DNA from: Erysipelotrichaceae bacterium
GTDB taxonomy: Bacteria; Bacillota_I; Bacilli_A; Erysipelotrichales; Erysipelotrichaceae
Assembly (NCBI GenBank): GCA_017431225.1
Contig: JAFRLM010000021.1
Span: 1-64,000, forward strand
Reading direction: 5' to 3'
DNA length: 64,000 bases
Part shown: in pieces, positions 38,781 to 48,032 of the stretch
Layout of the letters: each line of letters opens with the position of its first letter
Position numbering within the stretch: the first letter of the stretch is position 1
Made by a program: the position numbers and the translations under genes
Notes under the pieces: model-generated
What the model was told of the DNA's origin: nothing
Seen by the model: the letters and a program-made list of their open reading frames with translations, nothing else
Databases searched by the model: none

Positions 38781-41129
38781 ATGGGACTTTTAGATAAACT
38801 GTTCAACACGGATAAGAAGGACCTCGCGGAAGTAGAAAAAGCCGTTCGTCCGGTCGAATCCTTTGCGCAGAAGATGCATGACATGGAGGACGATGAGCTT
38901 CAGGGGATGACCCAGAAATTCCGTGACCGTCTGGCGGCCGGGGAAACACTGGATGACATCATGCCGGAAGCCTTTGCGGTCGCCCGTGAAGCAGCGAAGC
39001 GTGTCATCGGCGAATATCCGTATTTCTGCCAGCTGGAAGGCGCCTATGTCCTGCACCGCGGCGACATTGCGGAAATGAAGACCGGTGAAGGTAAGACCCT
39101 GACATCCGTCATGGCTGTCTACCTGAATGCCCTCAGCGGACACGGTGTCCATGTCATCACCGTCAACGAATACCTGGCCGAACGTGACAGCCAGTGGATG
39201 GGACAGATCCACCGTTTTCTTGGTCTGACCGTCGGTCTCAACAAGCACGCGATGACCCCGGCTGAGAAGCGCAAGGCCTATAACTGCGATATCACCTATA
39301 CGACCAACTCGGAAGTCGGTTTCGACTATCTGCGCGACAACATGGTCACCCGGGTCGAAGACCGCGTGCTGCGTGAGCTGAACTTCGCCCTCGTCGATGA
39401 AGTCGACTCCATCCTGATCGATGAATCGCGTACACCTTTGATCATTTCCGGCGGCGAGAGACAGACCGCCAACGAATATGTCCGCGCGGACCGTTTTGTC
39501 CGCCGTCTGAAAGAGGACGAGGACTATGTCATCGATATCAAGGGCAGAAACATCCAGCTGACGGAGCAGGGCGTTGCCAAGGGCGAGCAGTTCTTCAAGG
39601 TCGAGAACCTCTACGACACCAACAACACCGCGCTCGTCCACTACATCAGCCAGGCGCTGAAAGCCAACTACATCATGCACAAGGACGTTGAATACGTCGT
39701 TGAGAATAAAGAGGTCATCATCGTTGACCAGAACACCGGCCGTAAGATGCCGGGCCGTGAGTACTCCGATGGTCTGCATCAGGCGATCCAGGCCAAGGAG
39801 AATGTCCCGATCCGTCAGGAAACGACCACCCTGGCTACGATCACCTACCAGAACTTCTTCCGTCTCTACAACAAGCTCGCCGGTATGACCGGTACCGCCA
39901 AGACCGAGGAAGAGGAATTCCTGGATATCTACAACATGAAGGTCGTGGTCATCCCGACCAACCGTCCGGTCATCCGTGACGACCGTCCGGACCTTGTCTT
40001 CGGTACCAAGAAGGCAAAATACAAGGCTTTGATCAACGAGATCGTTGAACTGCATGCCAAGGGCCAGCCGGTCCTCGTCGGCACGATCTCGGTCGAGACT
40101 TCCGAACTCATCTCCAAGATGCTGAAGGAACGCAAGATCCGTCACGAAGTCCTGAACGCCAAGAACCATGCCCGTGAAGCGGAGATCATCTCCAAGGCGG
40201 GCCAGGTCGGCGCGCTGACCATCGCCACCAACATGGCCGGCCGTGGTACCGATATCAAGCTGACCCCCGAATCCAAGGAACTCGGCGGTCTGGCCGTTCT
40301 CGGTTCCGAGCGTCATGAGAGCCGCCGTATCGATAACCAGCTGCGCGGTCGTTCCGGCCGTCAGGGCGATCCGGGTTTCTCCCGCTTCTATGTCTCCCTC
40401 GAGGATGATCTGATGGTCCGTTTCGGAAGCGAACGGGTCCAGGGCCTCTTCAACCAGATGGGCGATGAGCCGATCGAAAACAAGATGGTCACCAAGTCGA
40501 TCTCCAGTGCCCAAAAACGTGTTGAAGGCGTCAACTTCGATATCCGTAAGACACTGCTTGACTACGACGATGTCCTGCGCCAGCAGCGCGAGACGATGTA
40601 TGAGCAGCGCAACTACATCCTGGAGAACGAGGATGTCCACGGCGTCGTCAAGACGATGTTCGATCGTGTCTTCGCGGACGATGTCCATCAGTATACCGTT
40701 GCCGACGGCCGCAAGGAGACCGTCGATGTCGAAGGTCTGCTCGAGCATCTGAAGGAATTCGGCGTCAACCTGCCTTACGATAAGGACGATTTCAACGGAC
40801 TCGCTCCGGAAGAGATCGCAAGTAAATGCTCCGAAAAAGCCTGGTCGATCTATGAACGCAAGATCGCGCCGGTCAAGGAACAGATCCTGCCGGCGGAAAA
40901 GACGATGGTCCTGCGGGTCATGGACCGTGCCTGGATCAACCATATCGATATCATGTCCAAATTAAGAGAAGGTATCCATCTGCGCTCCTATGCCCAGAAC
41001 AACCCGCTGCAGGCCTATGTCAGCGAGGGCTACGAGCTCTTTGAGGACATGATGAACACCATCAGCCGTGAAGTCGTGCTCTTCTGCAACAAAGTAAAAG
41101 TGATCATTAAGAAAGAGGAAAAGAACTAA
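38781..41129 (+). CDS. secA: Preprotein translocase ATPase SecA
   Basis: 782 aa. Motor domain with MKTGEGKTLTS (Walker A), LVDEVDSILIDESRTPLI (Walker B) and TNMAGRGTDIKL; the cross-linking and scaffold regions follow. It drives proteins through SecYEG. The C-terminal zinc-binding tail (CxCxSGxxx) is absent; the protein ends VKVIIKKEEKN. I chose the ATG at 38781 with ACGGAGG nine bases upstream; an in-frame ATG at 38757 is almost inside the promoter. The stop overlaps the prfB start. Confidence 0.95.
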   Translation: MGLLDKLFNTDKKDLAEVEKAVRPVESFAQKMHDMEDDELQGMTQKFRDRLAAGETLDDIMPEAFAVAREAAKRVIGEYPYFCQLEGAYVLHRGDIAEMKTGEGKTLTSVMAVYLNALSGHGVHVITVNEYLAERDSQWMGQIHRFLGLTVGLNKHAMTPAEKRKAYNCDITYTTNSEVGFDYLRDNMVTRVEDRVLRELNFALVDEVDSILIDESRTPLIISGGERQTANEYVRADRFVRRLKEDEDYVIDIKGRNIQLTEQGVAKGEQFFKVENLYDTNNTALVHYISQALKANYIMHKDVEYVVENKEVIIVDQNTGRKMPGREYSDGLHQAIQAKENVPIRQETTTLATITYQNFFRLYNKLAGMTGTAKTEEEEFLDIYNMKVVVIPTNRPVIRDDRPDLVFGTKKAKYKALINEIVELHAKGQPVLVGTISVETSELISKMLKERKIRHEVLNAKNHAREAEIISKAGQVGALTIATNMAGRGTDIKLTPESKELGGLAVLGSERHESRRIDNQLRGRSGRQGDPGFSRFYVSLEDDLMVRFGSERVQGLFNQMGDEPIENKMVTKSISSAQKRVEGVNFDIRKTLLDYDDVLRQQRETMYEQRNYILENEDVHGVVKTMFDRVFADDVHQYTVADGRKETVDVEGLLEHLKEFGVNLPYDKDDFNGLAPEEIASKCSEKAWSIYERKIAPVKEQILPAEKTMVLRVMDRAWINHIDIMSKLREGIHLRSYAQNNPLQAYVSEGYELFEDMMNTISREVVLFCNKVKVIIKKEEKN

Positions 41130-42227
41130 TGGAACTTTACGAAATCAAAGTCAGCCTGACCGCTTCTCTCAAGAAGTTAAAAGAGTTAGGCGACTCTCTT
41201 TGACCTTGCTGCCTTAAGTAAAAAGATCGATGAGCTCGGGGAAGCCCAGAACGATGAGAAGTTCTGGGAGGATCCCAAGAAGGCGCAGAGCGTGATCCGT
41301 GAATACAACACGCTGCGCAAGCTCAAAAGCGAATACGAAAACAACAGCGCCGCCCTCGAAGACCTCTATGCCTCTGTGGAGGCTCTGGGAAAGGATTACG
41401 ATCCTGAGCTCTATGCCCTGGTCGAAGAGGAATACGGCGAGGCGATCAAAAACTTCGAACAGTTTGAGATCGATGTCCTGCTGAGCGACCGCTACGACCA
41501 TGCCTCCGCCTATCTCGAGATCCATCCGGGTGCCGGCGGCACGGAAGCCCAGGACTGGGCGGAGATGCTGTACCGCATGTATCAGCGCTACGCTGAAAAG
41601 AACGGCTACACCTTCGAGGTCCAGGACTATGATCCGGGAGACGAAGCCGGCATGAAATCCTGCCGTGTCCTCATCAAGGGTGATCTGGCCTACGGCTATC
41701 TGAAGGGTGAGACCGGTGTCCACCGTCTGGTCCGTATCTCCCCGTTTGACGCCAACGCAAGACGTCATACGAGTTTCGCCAGCGTCGAGATCACGCCGGA
41801 GATCGAGAATGATACCGATATCGTGATCGAGGAAAAGGATATCGAAGTCGAGACCATGCGCTCTTCCGGCGCCGGCGGCCAGCACATCAACAAGACCGAC
41901 TCGGCCGTCCGTATCCACCACAAGCCGACCGGGATCGTCACCTTCTGTCAGAGTGAACGTTCCCAGCTCCAGAACAAGGAGCGGGCGATGGAGCTTCTCA
42001 AATCCAAGCTGCTTGCCCTGAAACTGGCGGAGCAGCAGGCGGAAAAGGATTCCCTGAAAGGGGAGCACAAGAAGATCGAATGGGGTTCCCAGATCCGTTC
42101 CTATGTCTTCTGTCCCTATACGCTCGTCAAGGACAACCGCACCGGCGTTGAAGAGGGCAACGTGACCAAGGTCATGGACGGCGATATCCAGCCCTTCCTG
42201 TTTGCCTATCTCAAGAGCCAGCTCTGA
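41129..42227 (+). CDS. prfB: Peptide chain release factor 2 with programmed +1 frameshift
   Basis: Encoded in two frames: 24 codons from the ATG at 41129 to CTT at 41198-41200, then TGA at 41201, with decoding resuming at GAC (41202). The shift site CTTTGAC (41198-41204) is the classical RF2 autoregulation site. The joined product is 365 aa. The specificity motif SPF (VRISPFDANARR) and catalytic GGQ (SSGAGGQHINKTDS) identify RF2, which reads UGA and UAA. Translation of the start codon overlaps the secA stop. Confidence 0.95.
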
Positions 42228-42250
42228 AAAACGTCATTTATATGCAGTGA

Positions 42251-42277
42251 AAGCCTTCCTCCGGGAAGGTTTTTTCT
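42251..42277 (+). terminator. Terminator of secA-prfB
   Basis: AAGCCTTCC (42251-42259) pairs with GGAAGGTTT (42264-42272), then T-run. Confidence 0.85.
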
Positions 42278-42352
42278 TTGGAAAAAACCGGAACATCTGT
42301 CAGAGGACGGAAAAGATGACAGTATATAAAGCAGATTGATTAAATAAAGAAT

Positions 42353-42378
42353 AAGCCGCGCTATTTGTGCGGCTTTGT
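42353..42378 (+). terminator. Leader hairpin/attenuator-like stem before the acidic secreted protein
   Basis: AAGCCGC (42353-42359) pairs with GCGGCTT (42369-42375), with TTTGT overlapping. It ends about 20 bases before the ATG at 42396 and could stop or slow transcription into that gene. Confidence 0.45.
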
Positions 42379-42395
42379 ATCAAGAGGTGACAACT

Positions 42396-42808
42396 ATGAG
42401 ATCCAAATTCCTGTCAATTTTTCTGGCAGCTTTACTGCTCTTCGGGAGTCTGCCGGCAGGCAGTATTCATGTATATGGCGACGAAAACACGCCCGCGACC
42501 CCGGGAACGGGCGAAGTGAGTGAAACACCGGATCCGGAGAAAGAGACTGCTGAGACAGCCGACATTGTGCAGGAAGATCAGCCTGCTTCGGAAAAACGGC
42601 GGAAAAAGAAGAAACCGGAAAGATGCCGGAAGAAACTGCTCAGGCAGAGACTGGTGAAACGGAAAGCGGCGAAGAAACAGCCGGCGAACCGGTCCTGCTG
42701 CAGGCAGCCGAAACGGCCGGATGTGCCGAATACCTCCGGAAGCGCACATTCCGAGTAAACAGGAGGCCCTCTTTGCAGGGTCTCTTTTTCGCTTCCGGAA
42801 GGGGGTAA
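42396..42808 (+). pseudogene. Secreted acidic protein with apparent frameshift
   Basis: The ATG at 42396 (after AAGAGGTGAC) starts a signal peptide (FLSIFLAALLLFGSLPAG) and an acidic Pro/Glu/Thr stretch. At the A5 run 42592-42596 the frame suddenly reads RRKKKKPERCRKK and continues very basic to a TAA at 42758. One base back, the -1 frame instead continues the acidic style (EETAQAETGETESGEE) to 42808. A missing A, or -1 slippage on the A-run, fits. After the 0-frame stop comes a terminator, so a second shift back is also possible. It may be the remnant of a larger surface protein. Confidence 0.6.
42762..42789 (+). terminator. Terminator after the acidic secreted protein
   Basis: GGAGGCCCT (42762-42770) pairs with AGGGTCTCT (42777-42785, wobbles), then TTTT. 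Confidence 0.7.
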
Positions 42809-42903
42809 AACAGCGTAAAAGAGCTGAAAGCGCTTCCTTCCGTATAGTCGTTTTTTTCACAAGAAAAATGTTGTCAGATTTCACAGAATTTCCCCAAATA
42901 AGA

Positions 42904-42934
42904 TTGACTATCGTTTCTTTAATTATGTTAAAAT
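42904..42934 (+). promoter_or_regulatory. Promoter of the purine operon
   Basis: TTGACT (42904-42909) and TAAAAT (42929-42934) with a 19-base spacer, the best pair just before the riboswitch. Confidence 0.5.
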
Positions 42935-42943
42935 GACTTGTAT

Positions 42944-43016
42944 CCCGTATACGGCTACTGGCGGCAGTGGAAATGACCACATGAAACCGTATATGATTGC
43001 CGACCGCCTGGGCAAC
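42944..43016 (+). ncRNA. ZTP (pfl) riboswitch
   Basis: Stem P1 is CGTATACGG (42946-42954) with CCGTATATG (42987-42995). The joining segment CTACTGGCGG and the inner stem GTGG/CCAC (42967-42970 and 42977-42980) match the first half of the pfl consensus. CCGCCTGGGCAA (43004-43015) is the almost invariant second half. The family senses ZTP/AICAR-phosphate, which builds up when 10-formyl-tetrahydrofolate is short, and turns genes on. It precedes a purine operon containing AICAR transformylase and fhs, exactly the genes that relieve this state. Confidence 0.88.
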
Positions 43017-43050
43017 TGAGATCCTGTTTTTACAGCACTTGGAGGTGTCT

Positions 43051-43542
43051 ATGAAAAAAGTCGCAATCGTTATGGGAAGCAAAAGTGATCTGAACATTGT
43101 CGAGAAGGGCATCAATGTCCTCAAAGAGTTCGGTGTTCCGTTTGAAGTACACGTATTATCCGCTCATCGCTGTCCGGAGGAAGTGAAGAATTTCGCTTGC
43201 ACGGCCAGAGAGAGCGGATTTTCTGTTTTGATCGCCGCAGCCGGGATGGCAGCTCATCTCGCCGGCGCGATCGCAGCCAATACGACACTTCCGGTCATCG
43301 GGATCCCGTGCCGCAGCAGCGGTTCGGACGGACTTGACGCACTGTATTCCACGGTGCAGATGCCTCCGGGAATCCCGGTCGCGACCGTCGCCATCGACGG
43401 CGCCAAGAATGCAGCGTATCTCGCGATGCAGATCCTTGCTCTATCCGATGAGGAACTGGCGGAAAAGCTGAAAGCAGCCAGAGCGAAGGAAAGAGAAAAA
43501 CTACTAGCAACAGATCAGGAAGTATTTCATCAGTATCAGTAA
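43051..43542 (+). CDS. purE: N5-carboxyaminoimidazole ribonucleotide mutase
   Basis: 163 aa. [17 protein letters not shown] and [10 protein letters not shown] carry the substrate-binding residues; [15 protein letters not shown] follows. In E. coli-type use it needs PurK, which is not in the window, while a class II PurE would act on AIR directly. The His in SAHR is kept. ATG at 43051 after TTGGAGGTG. First gene of the operon. Confidence 0.93.
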   Translation: MKKVAIVMGSKSDLNIVEKGINVLKEFGVPFEVHVLSAHRCPEEVKNFACTARESGFSVLIAAAGMAAHLAGAIAANTTLPVIGIPCRSSGSDGLDALYSTVQMPPGIPVATVAIDGAKNAAYLAMQILALSDEELAEKLKAARAKEREKLLATDQEVFHQYQ

Positions 43543-43557
43543 GAAGGAGGAGAGACG

Positions 43558-44238
43558 ATGAAACTTGTTTACACTGGAAAGACAAAAGATGTCTTCGCAC
43601 TTGAAAACGGTAACTATTATCTGAAATTCAAAGATGACTGCACCGGTAAAGACGGTGTCTTTGATCCGGGCATGAACGAAGTCGGTCTTACGATCGAAGG
43701 CGTTGGCGATATCAACCTGCGCATGACAGACTACTTCTTCAAACTGATCAACGAAGCAGGCATCCGCACACATTTCGTCGCGGCTGACTTCGAAAACACT
43801 GCGATGGAAGTACTTCCGGCAAAGGTCTTTGGTCATGGTCTCGAAGTTATCTGCCGTAAAAAGGCTGTCGGCAGCTTCATCCGCCGCTATGGTGAATATA
43901 TCGAATCCGGTTCCGATCTCCCGTCCTATGTCGAAATGACCTTCAAGAACGATGAGAAGGGCGACCCGCTCGTAACCAAGGACGGTCTTGAAGTTCTCGG
44001 CATCATGACTCCCGAACAGTACGACACCATCAAGGAAATGACACAGCAGATCACCGAGATCGTTGCTGCGGAAATGGAAAAGAGAGGCATGGTCCTTTAC
44101 GATATCAAATTCGAATACGGTTATGACGAGGAAGGCAAAGTCATGCTGATCGACGAGATCGCATCCGGCAACATGCGCGTATATAAGAACGGCGAATACA
44201 TCCAGCCGCTTGATCTGGCGGAGCTCTTCTTTAAGTAA
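43558..44238 (+). CDS. purC: SAICAR synthetase
   Basis: 226 aa. [23 protein letters not shown] starts the ATP-site, [15 protein letters not shown] and [13 protein letters not shown] follow. It joins aspartate to CAIR. AAGGAGG precedes the ATG at 43558. Stop overlaps purF. Confidence 0.93.
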   Translation: MKLVYTGKTKDVFALENGNYYLKFKDDCTGKDGVFDPGMNEVGLTIEGVGDINLRMTDYFFKLINEAGIRTHFVAADFENTAMEVLPAKVFGHGLEVICRKKAVGSFIRRYGEYIESGSDLPSYVEMTFKNDEKGDPLVTKDGLEVLGIMTPEQYDTIKEMTQQITEIVAAEMEKRGMVLYDIKFEYGYDEEGKVMLIDEIASGNMRVYKNGEYIQPLDLAELFFK

Positions 44239-45662
44239 TGGGTGGATTCTTCGGTGCGGTATCACGGCGCGATGTCGTGATCGATACATTTTTCGGTGTT
44301 GACTACCATACGCATTTAGGCACGAACACTGCCGGTATGGTCGTTTTTGATGCCGAAACCGGTTTTCAGCGCCAGATCCACAACATCCAGAACACTCCGT
44401 TCCGCACCCGTTTCGAAGATGATCTGCGTGATTTTCACGGAAACGCGGCGATCGGCTGCATCTCCGACGCGACACCCCAGCCGCTTCTCGTACGTTCCCA
44501 GCTCGGGACCTATGCGATCGCGACAGTCGGCCGTATCAATAATGAAAAGGAACTCGTCCGTGACTTTTTCAACAATCACGGACAGCAGTTCCTGGTCATG
44601 GGCAACGGCGAGATCAACCAGACGGAACTCGTTGCCGGCCTGATCAACCAGAAAACAACCCTTTTAGCAGGCATCAAACATGCGCAGAAGGTGATCAAGG
44701 GTTCGATGACGATCATGATCCTGACTTCCAAGGGAGAGATCATCACCGCCCGCGACTACTACGGCCGTCTGCCGGTCCTGCTTGGCAGGAACCGCGACGG
44801 CTACTGCGTCTCTTTTGAGTCGTTTGCCTATCAGAAACTCGGATACCGTGATGCCTATGAGCTCGGTCCCGGCGAGATCGTCAAGGTCAATCCGAACGGC
44901 TTCAAGGTCATGTCCCCGCGCAAGAAGAAGATGCGCATCTGCTCCTTCTTATGGGTCTATTACGGTTATCCCAACTCCAACTACGAAGGAAAGAATGTCG
45001 AAGTCATGCGCTACCGCAACGGTGAGCTCATGGCCGCGAAGGAGATGAAGGACGGTACTATGCCGAATGTCGACTATGTGGCCGGCGTTCCGGATTCCGG
45101 TGTTCCCCACGCGATCGGCTACGCCAACGAGGCAGCCGCCGAATTCGCCCGTCCCTTCATCAAATACACTCCGACCTGGCCGCGCTCCTTCATGCCCGGA
45201 AACCAGAAGCTGCGCAATCAGGTAGCCAAAATGAAGCAGATCCCGATCCCGGAACTCATCAAGGATAAGAAACTGCTGTTTGTCGATGACTCGATCGTCC
45301 GCGGAACACAGCTGCGGGAGACGGTCGATTTCCTCTACAGCGCGGGAGCGAAGGAAGTCCATATGCGTTCCGCCTGTCCGCCGTTCATGTTTCCGTGCCC
45401 CTATCTGAATTTCTCCAGAGCGACATCGGAAATGGAACTGATCACCCGCCGCACGATCCAGGAGATCGAGGGCGATGAAGGTCAGAAACACATCGATGAA
45501 TACGCGGACGCGTCCACGGAAAGAGGCCAGTGCCTGCTGAAAACGATCTGTGAACAGCTCGGTTTCTCAAGCCTCGGCTATCAGAATATCGATGATCTCT
45601 GCAAGGCCATCGGCATTGAGAGAGATCAGTTATGCACCTATTGCTGGACAGGGAAGGAGTAA
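44238..45662 (+). CDS. purF: Amidophosphoribosyltransferase-like PurF lacking the N-terminal Cys
   Basis: 474 aa. The PRPP loop LLFVDDSIVRGTQ is intact. Cysteines at RICSFLW, MFPCPYL and CTYCWTG correspond to the four iron-sulfur ligands of the Bacillus enzyme. The N-terminus is [13 protein letters not shown], where glutamine-using PurF has Cys-Gly-[VI]-F-G after a cleaved propeptide, so the glutaminase nucleophile is absent. It may use ammonia or have a glutaminase partner. Similar MGGFFG proteins exist in Clostridia as far as I recall. The start overlaps the purC stop. Confidence 0.8.
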   Translation: MGGFFGAVSRRDVVIDTFFGVDYHTHLGTNTAGMVVFDAETGFQRQIHNIQNTPFRTRFEDDLRDFHGNAAIGCISDATPQPLLVRSQLGTYAIATVGRINNEKELVRDFFNNHGQQFLVMGNGEINQTELVAGLINQKTTLLAGIKHAQKVIKGSMTIMILTSKGEIITARDYYGRLPVLLGRNRDGYCVSFESFAYQKLGYRDAYELGPGEIVKVNPNGFKVMSPRKKKMRICSFLWVYYGYPNSNYEGKNVEVMRYRNGELMAAKEMKDGTMPNVDYVAGVPDSGVPHAIGYANEAAAEFARPFIKYTPTWPRSFMPGNQKLRNQVAKMKQIPIPELIKDKKLLFVDDSIVRGTQLRETVDFLYSAGAKEVHMRSACPPFMFPCPYLNFSRATSEMELITRRTIQEIEGDEGQKHIDEYADASTERGQCLLKTICEQLGFSSLGYQNIDDLCKAIGIERDQLCTYCWTGKE

Positions 45663-45670
45663 TTGAAATT

Positions 45671-46708
45671 ATGACCAAGTCACATTCAGAAGCCTACGCT
45701 TCCGCCGGCGTGGATATCACCGCCGGCTACAAAGCCGTACAGTTAATGAAGGAACATATCGCCAAAACGAATATTCCCGGCGTGCTCTCTGATATCGGTG
45801 GCTTCGGTGGTCTTTTTGCGCCTGATCTGAAAAATATCGAAGAGCCGGTCTTCGTGTCCGGAACGGATGGTGTCGGTACCAAGATCCGCATCGCCCAGCT
45901 GCTCGATCGTCATGATACGATCGGGCAGGACTGCGTGGCGATGTGTGTGAACGACATCGTCTGTTCGGGTGCGCGGCCGCTTTTCTTTTTGGATTACATC
46001 GCGATCGGCAAGAATGACCCCGAAAAAGTCGCGGATATCGTCAAAGGCGTCGCCGAAGGCTGTGTGCTTTCCGGCTGTGCGCTGATCGGCGGCGAGACCG
46101 CTGAACACCCCGGTGTCATGAAAGAAGATGACTATGACCTGGCCGGATTCAGCGTCGGTATGGTAGACCGCAGGAACATCATCGACAAAGCCCGGGTAAA
46201 GGCCGGAGACAAAGTGATCGCGCTGCCTTCAAGCGGCGTGCACTCCAACGGCTTCTCGCTCGTGCGCAAAGTCTTCGATATTGAAAACGCCGACCTCAAT
46301 GCCTATGAGGAAGAACTCGGCGAAAGTCTCGGTGAAGCTCTGTTAAGACCGACGAGGATCTACGTCAAGGCAGTCAATGCCCTGGCGGAACAGATCTGTA
46401 TTCATGGTCTCAGTCACATCACCGGCGGCGGATTCTATGAGAATATGCCGCGCTGCCTGGATGAAGGGCAGAGTGTGAAGATCGACCGCTCCGCATTAAA
46501 GATCCCGAAGATCTTCGGACTGATCCAGAAACGCGGAAACATCTCTGACCACGATATGTTCAACACCTTCAACATGGGTGTCGGCATGATCGTGATCGTT
46601 GCCCCGGAGGACACAGAGAAGGCTCTGCAGATCCTGAAGGAGCAGGGTGAAGACGCGTATCTCGCAGGCGAAGTCGTCGAAAGCGGGGAAGGAGTGATCC
46701 TGCAATGA
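45671..46708 (+). CDS. purM: Phosphoribosylformylglycinamidine cyclo-ligase
   Basis: 345 aa. YASAGVDITAGYKAVQLMK opens the fold; VSGTDGVGTKIRIA, IGGETAEHPG and THITGGGF-like SHITGGGFYENMPR are the ATP and substrate blocks. It makes AIR from FGAM. The ATG at 45671 has AAGGAG upstream; an earlier in-frame ATG lies inside purF. Confidence 0.95.
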   Translation: MTKSHSEAYASAGVDITAGYKAVQLMKEHIAKTNIPGVLSDIGGFGGLFAPDLKNIEEPVFVSGTDGVGTKIRIAQLLDRHDTIGQDCVAMCVNDIVCSGARPLFFLDYIAIGKNDPEKVADIVKGVAEGCVLSGCALIGGETAEHPGVMKEDDYDLAGFSVGMVDRRNIIDKARVKAGDKVIALPSSGVHSNGFSLVRKVFDIENADLNAYEEELGESLGEALLRPTRIYVKAVNALAEQICIHGLSHITGGGFYENMPRCLDEGQSVKIDRSALKIPKIFGLIQKRGNISDHDMFNTFNMGVGMIVIVAPEDTEKALQILKEQGEDAYLAGEVVESGEGVILQ

Positions 46709-47313
46709 GGAAAGCCCGTATCGCCGTTCTCGTATCGGGCGGCGGCACCAACCTGCAGGCGCTTCTTGAAGCGGAGAAAGCCGGCGGCAACCCGGACGGG
46801 GAGATCGTTCTTGTCGTTGCCTCCAAGCCCGGTGTCTACGCTTTAGAGCGGGCGAAAAATTTTAATAAGAAACATACCGTCGTCTCCAAGAAGGAACTCG
46901 GAAGCCAGGAACTCTTTGAAAAGAAACTGGTCTCGGTCCTGGAAGAGGAGGAGATCGACCTGATCGTACTGGCCGGTTTCCTGACGATCCTCTCGGAGGA
47001 TTTCGTCCGTCGCTATGATAAACGCATCCTGAATGTCCATCCGTCTCTGATCCCCAGCTTCTGCGGGGAAGGGATGTACGGACTCAAGGTCCACGAAGCC
47101 GCACTGGCCCGCGGAGTCAAAGTCTCCGGCGCGACCGTGCATTATGTCAATGAGATCCCGGACGGCGGTGAGATCCTTCTGCAGAAGGCCGTAGAGGTCA
47201 GAGAGGGAGACACACCGGAAGTCCTGCAGCGCCGGATCATGGAGGAAGCGGAATGGAAACTTCTGCCGCAGGCCGTAGCCATGGTCTCTACCAAGATCGC
47301 AAAGGAGAAATAA
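46705..47313 (+). CDS. purN: Phosphoribosylglycinamide formyltransferase (folate-dependent)
   Basis: 202 aa. IAVLVSGGGTNLQALL binds GAR, and the catalytic Asn-x-His is in LNVHPSLIPSF, followed by GATVHYVNEIPDGG. It uses 10-formyl-tetrahydrofolate. Overlaps purM by four bases. Confidence 0.95.
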   Translation: MRKARIAVLVSGGGTNLQALLEAEKAGGNPDGEIVLVVASKPGVYALERAKNFNKKHTVVSKKELGSQELFEKKLVSVLEEEEIDLIVLAGFLTILSEDFVRRYDKRILNVHPSLIPSFCGEGMYGLKVHEAALARGVKVSGATVHYVNEIPDGGEILLQKAVEVREGDTPEVLQRRIMEEAEWKLLPQAVAMVSTKIAKEK

Positions 47314-47314
47314 A

Positions 47315-48025
47315 ATGAGCTATAAAGTCGATTCCTTAAGAGAACTTCTCATCAACAATACCTATCCCGGACGCGGCATCGCCCTGGGCAACAGCCCGGA
47401 CGGCAAATATGCGGTCGCGGTCTACTTCATCATGGGCCGCAGCGTCAACTCCCGCAACCGTATCTTCAAGGTCGAGGAAGACGGTATCTCCACCGAAGCC
47501 TACGATCCGTCCAAGCTCGTCGATCCGAGCCTGATCATCTACCATCCGGTAAGAGAATATGAAGACCATCTGATCGTCACCAACGGCAACCAGACCGACA
47601 CGGTCCGTGACGGCTACAGGGAAGGAAAGTCCTTTGCGGAAGCTCTGCGCAGCAGAGAATTCGAACCGGACGCTCCGAACTGGACCCCGCGTATCTCGGG
47701 CGTTCTCGAGAAAGACGGCAGCTACCAGATGTCGATCCTCAAATCGGTCGACGAAGACGGCAGCGCCTGTGTCCGCTACACCTATGAATACCCGGCTGTG
47801 AACGGCTTAGGCCATTTCATCCACACCTATGTCGGCGACGGCAACCCGATCCCGTCCTTCGAGGGAGAACCGGAACGCGTCTTCATGGGTGACGCGATCG
47901 AACCCTTTGCCAGGGATGTCTGGGAAAGCCTGAACCCCGACAACAAAGTCTCCCTGTATGTCTGTTTCATCAATAAGGAGACCGGCGAAAAAGAAGTAAG
48001 GATCTTCAATAAGAACGAGGAGTAA
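47315..48025 (+). CDS. IMP cyclohydrolase (stand-alone, IMP_cyclohyd family)
   Basis: 236 aa. NNTYPGRGIALGNSPDGKYAV, YFIMGRSVNSRNR and TNGNQTDTV match the archaeal-type PurO/IMP_cyclohyd (PF07826) fold, unrelated to the cyclohydrolase part of PurH. It would close FAICAR to IMP. It starts one base after purN and precedes the separate transformylase, which is where the bifunctional PurH gene would be. Confidence 0.85.
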   Translation: MSYKVDSLRELLINNTYPGRGIALGNSPDGKYAVAVYFIMGRSVNSRNRIFKVEEDGISTEAYDPSKLVDPSLIIYHPVREYEDHLIVTNGNQTDTVRDGYREGKSFAEALRSREFEPDAPNWTPRISGVLEKDGSYQMSILKSVDEDGSACVRYTYEYPAVNGLGHFIHTYVGDGNPIPSFEGEPERVFMGDAIEPFARDVWESLNPDNKVSLYVCFINKETGEKEVRIFNKNEE

Positions 48026-48032
48026 GAGAGAA

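Noticed and set aside
38790-40943. A long open frame (over 700 codons) on the minus strand inside secA
   Set aside because: It mirrors the secA codon pattern, has no start signal and no recognisable domain; a codon-bias shadow of a certain gene.
42944-43016. Guanine (purine) riboswitch before purE
   Set aside because: The conserved TATA...CCTAC/TTTCTACC blocks of the purine riboswitch are absent, whereas the ZTP core is present.
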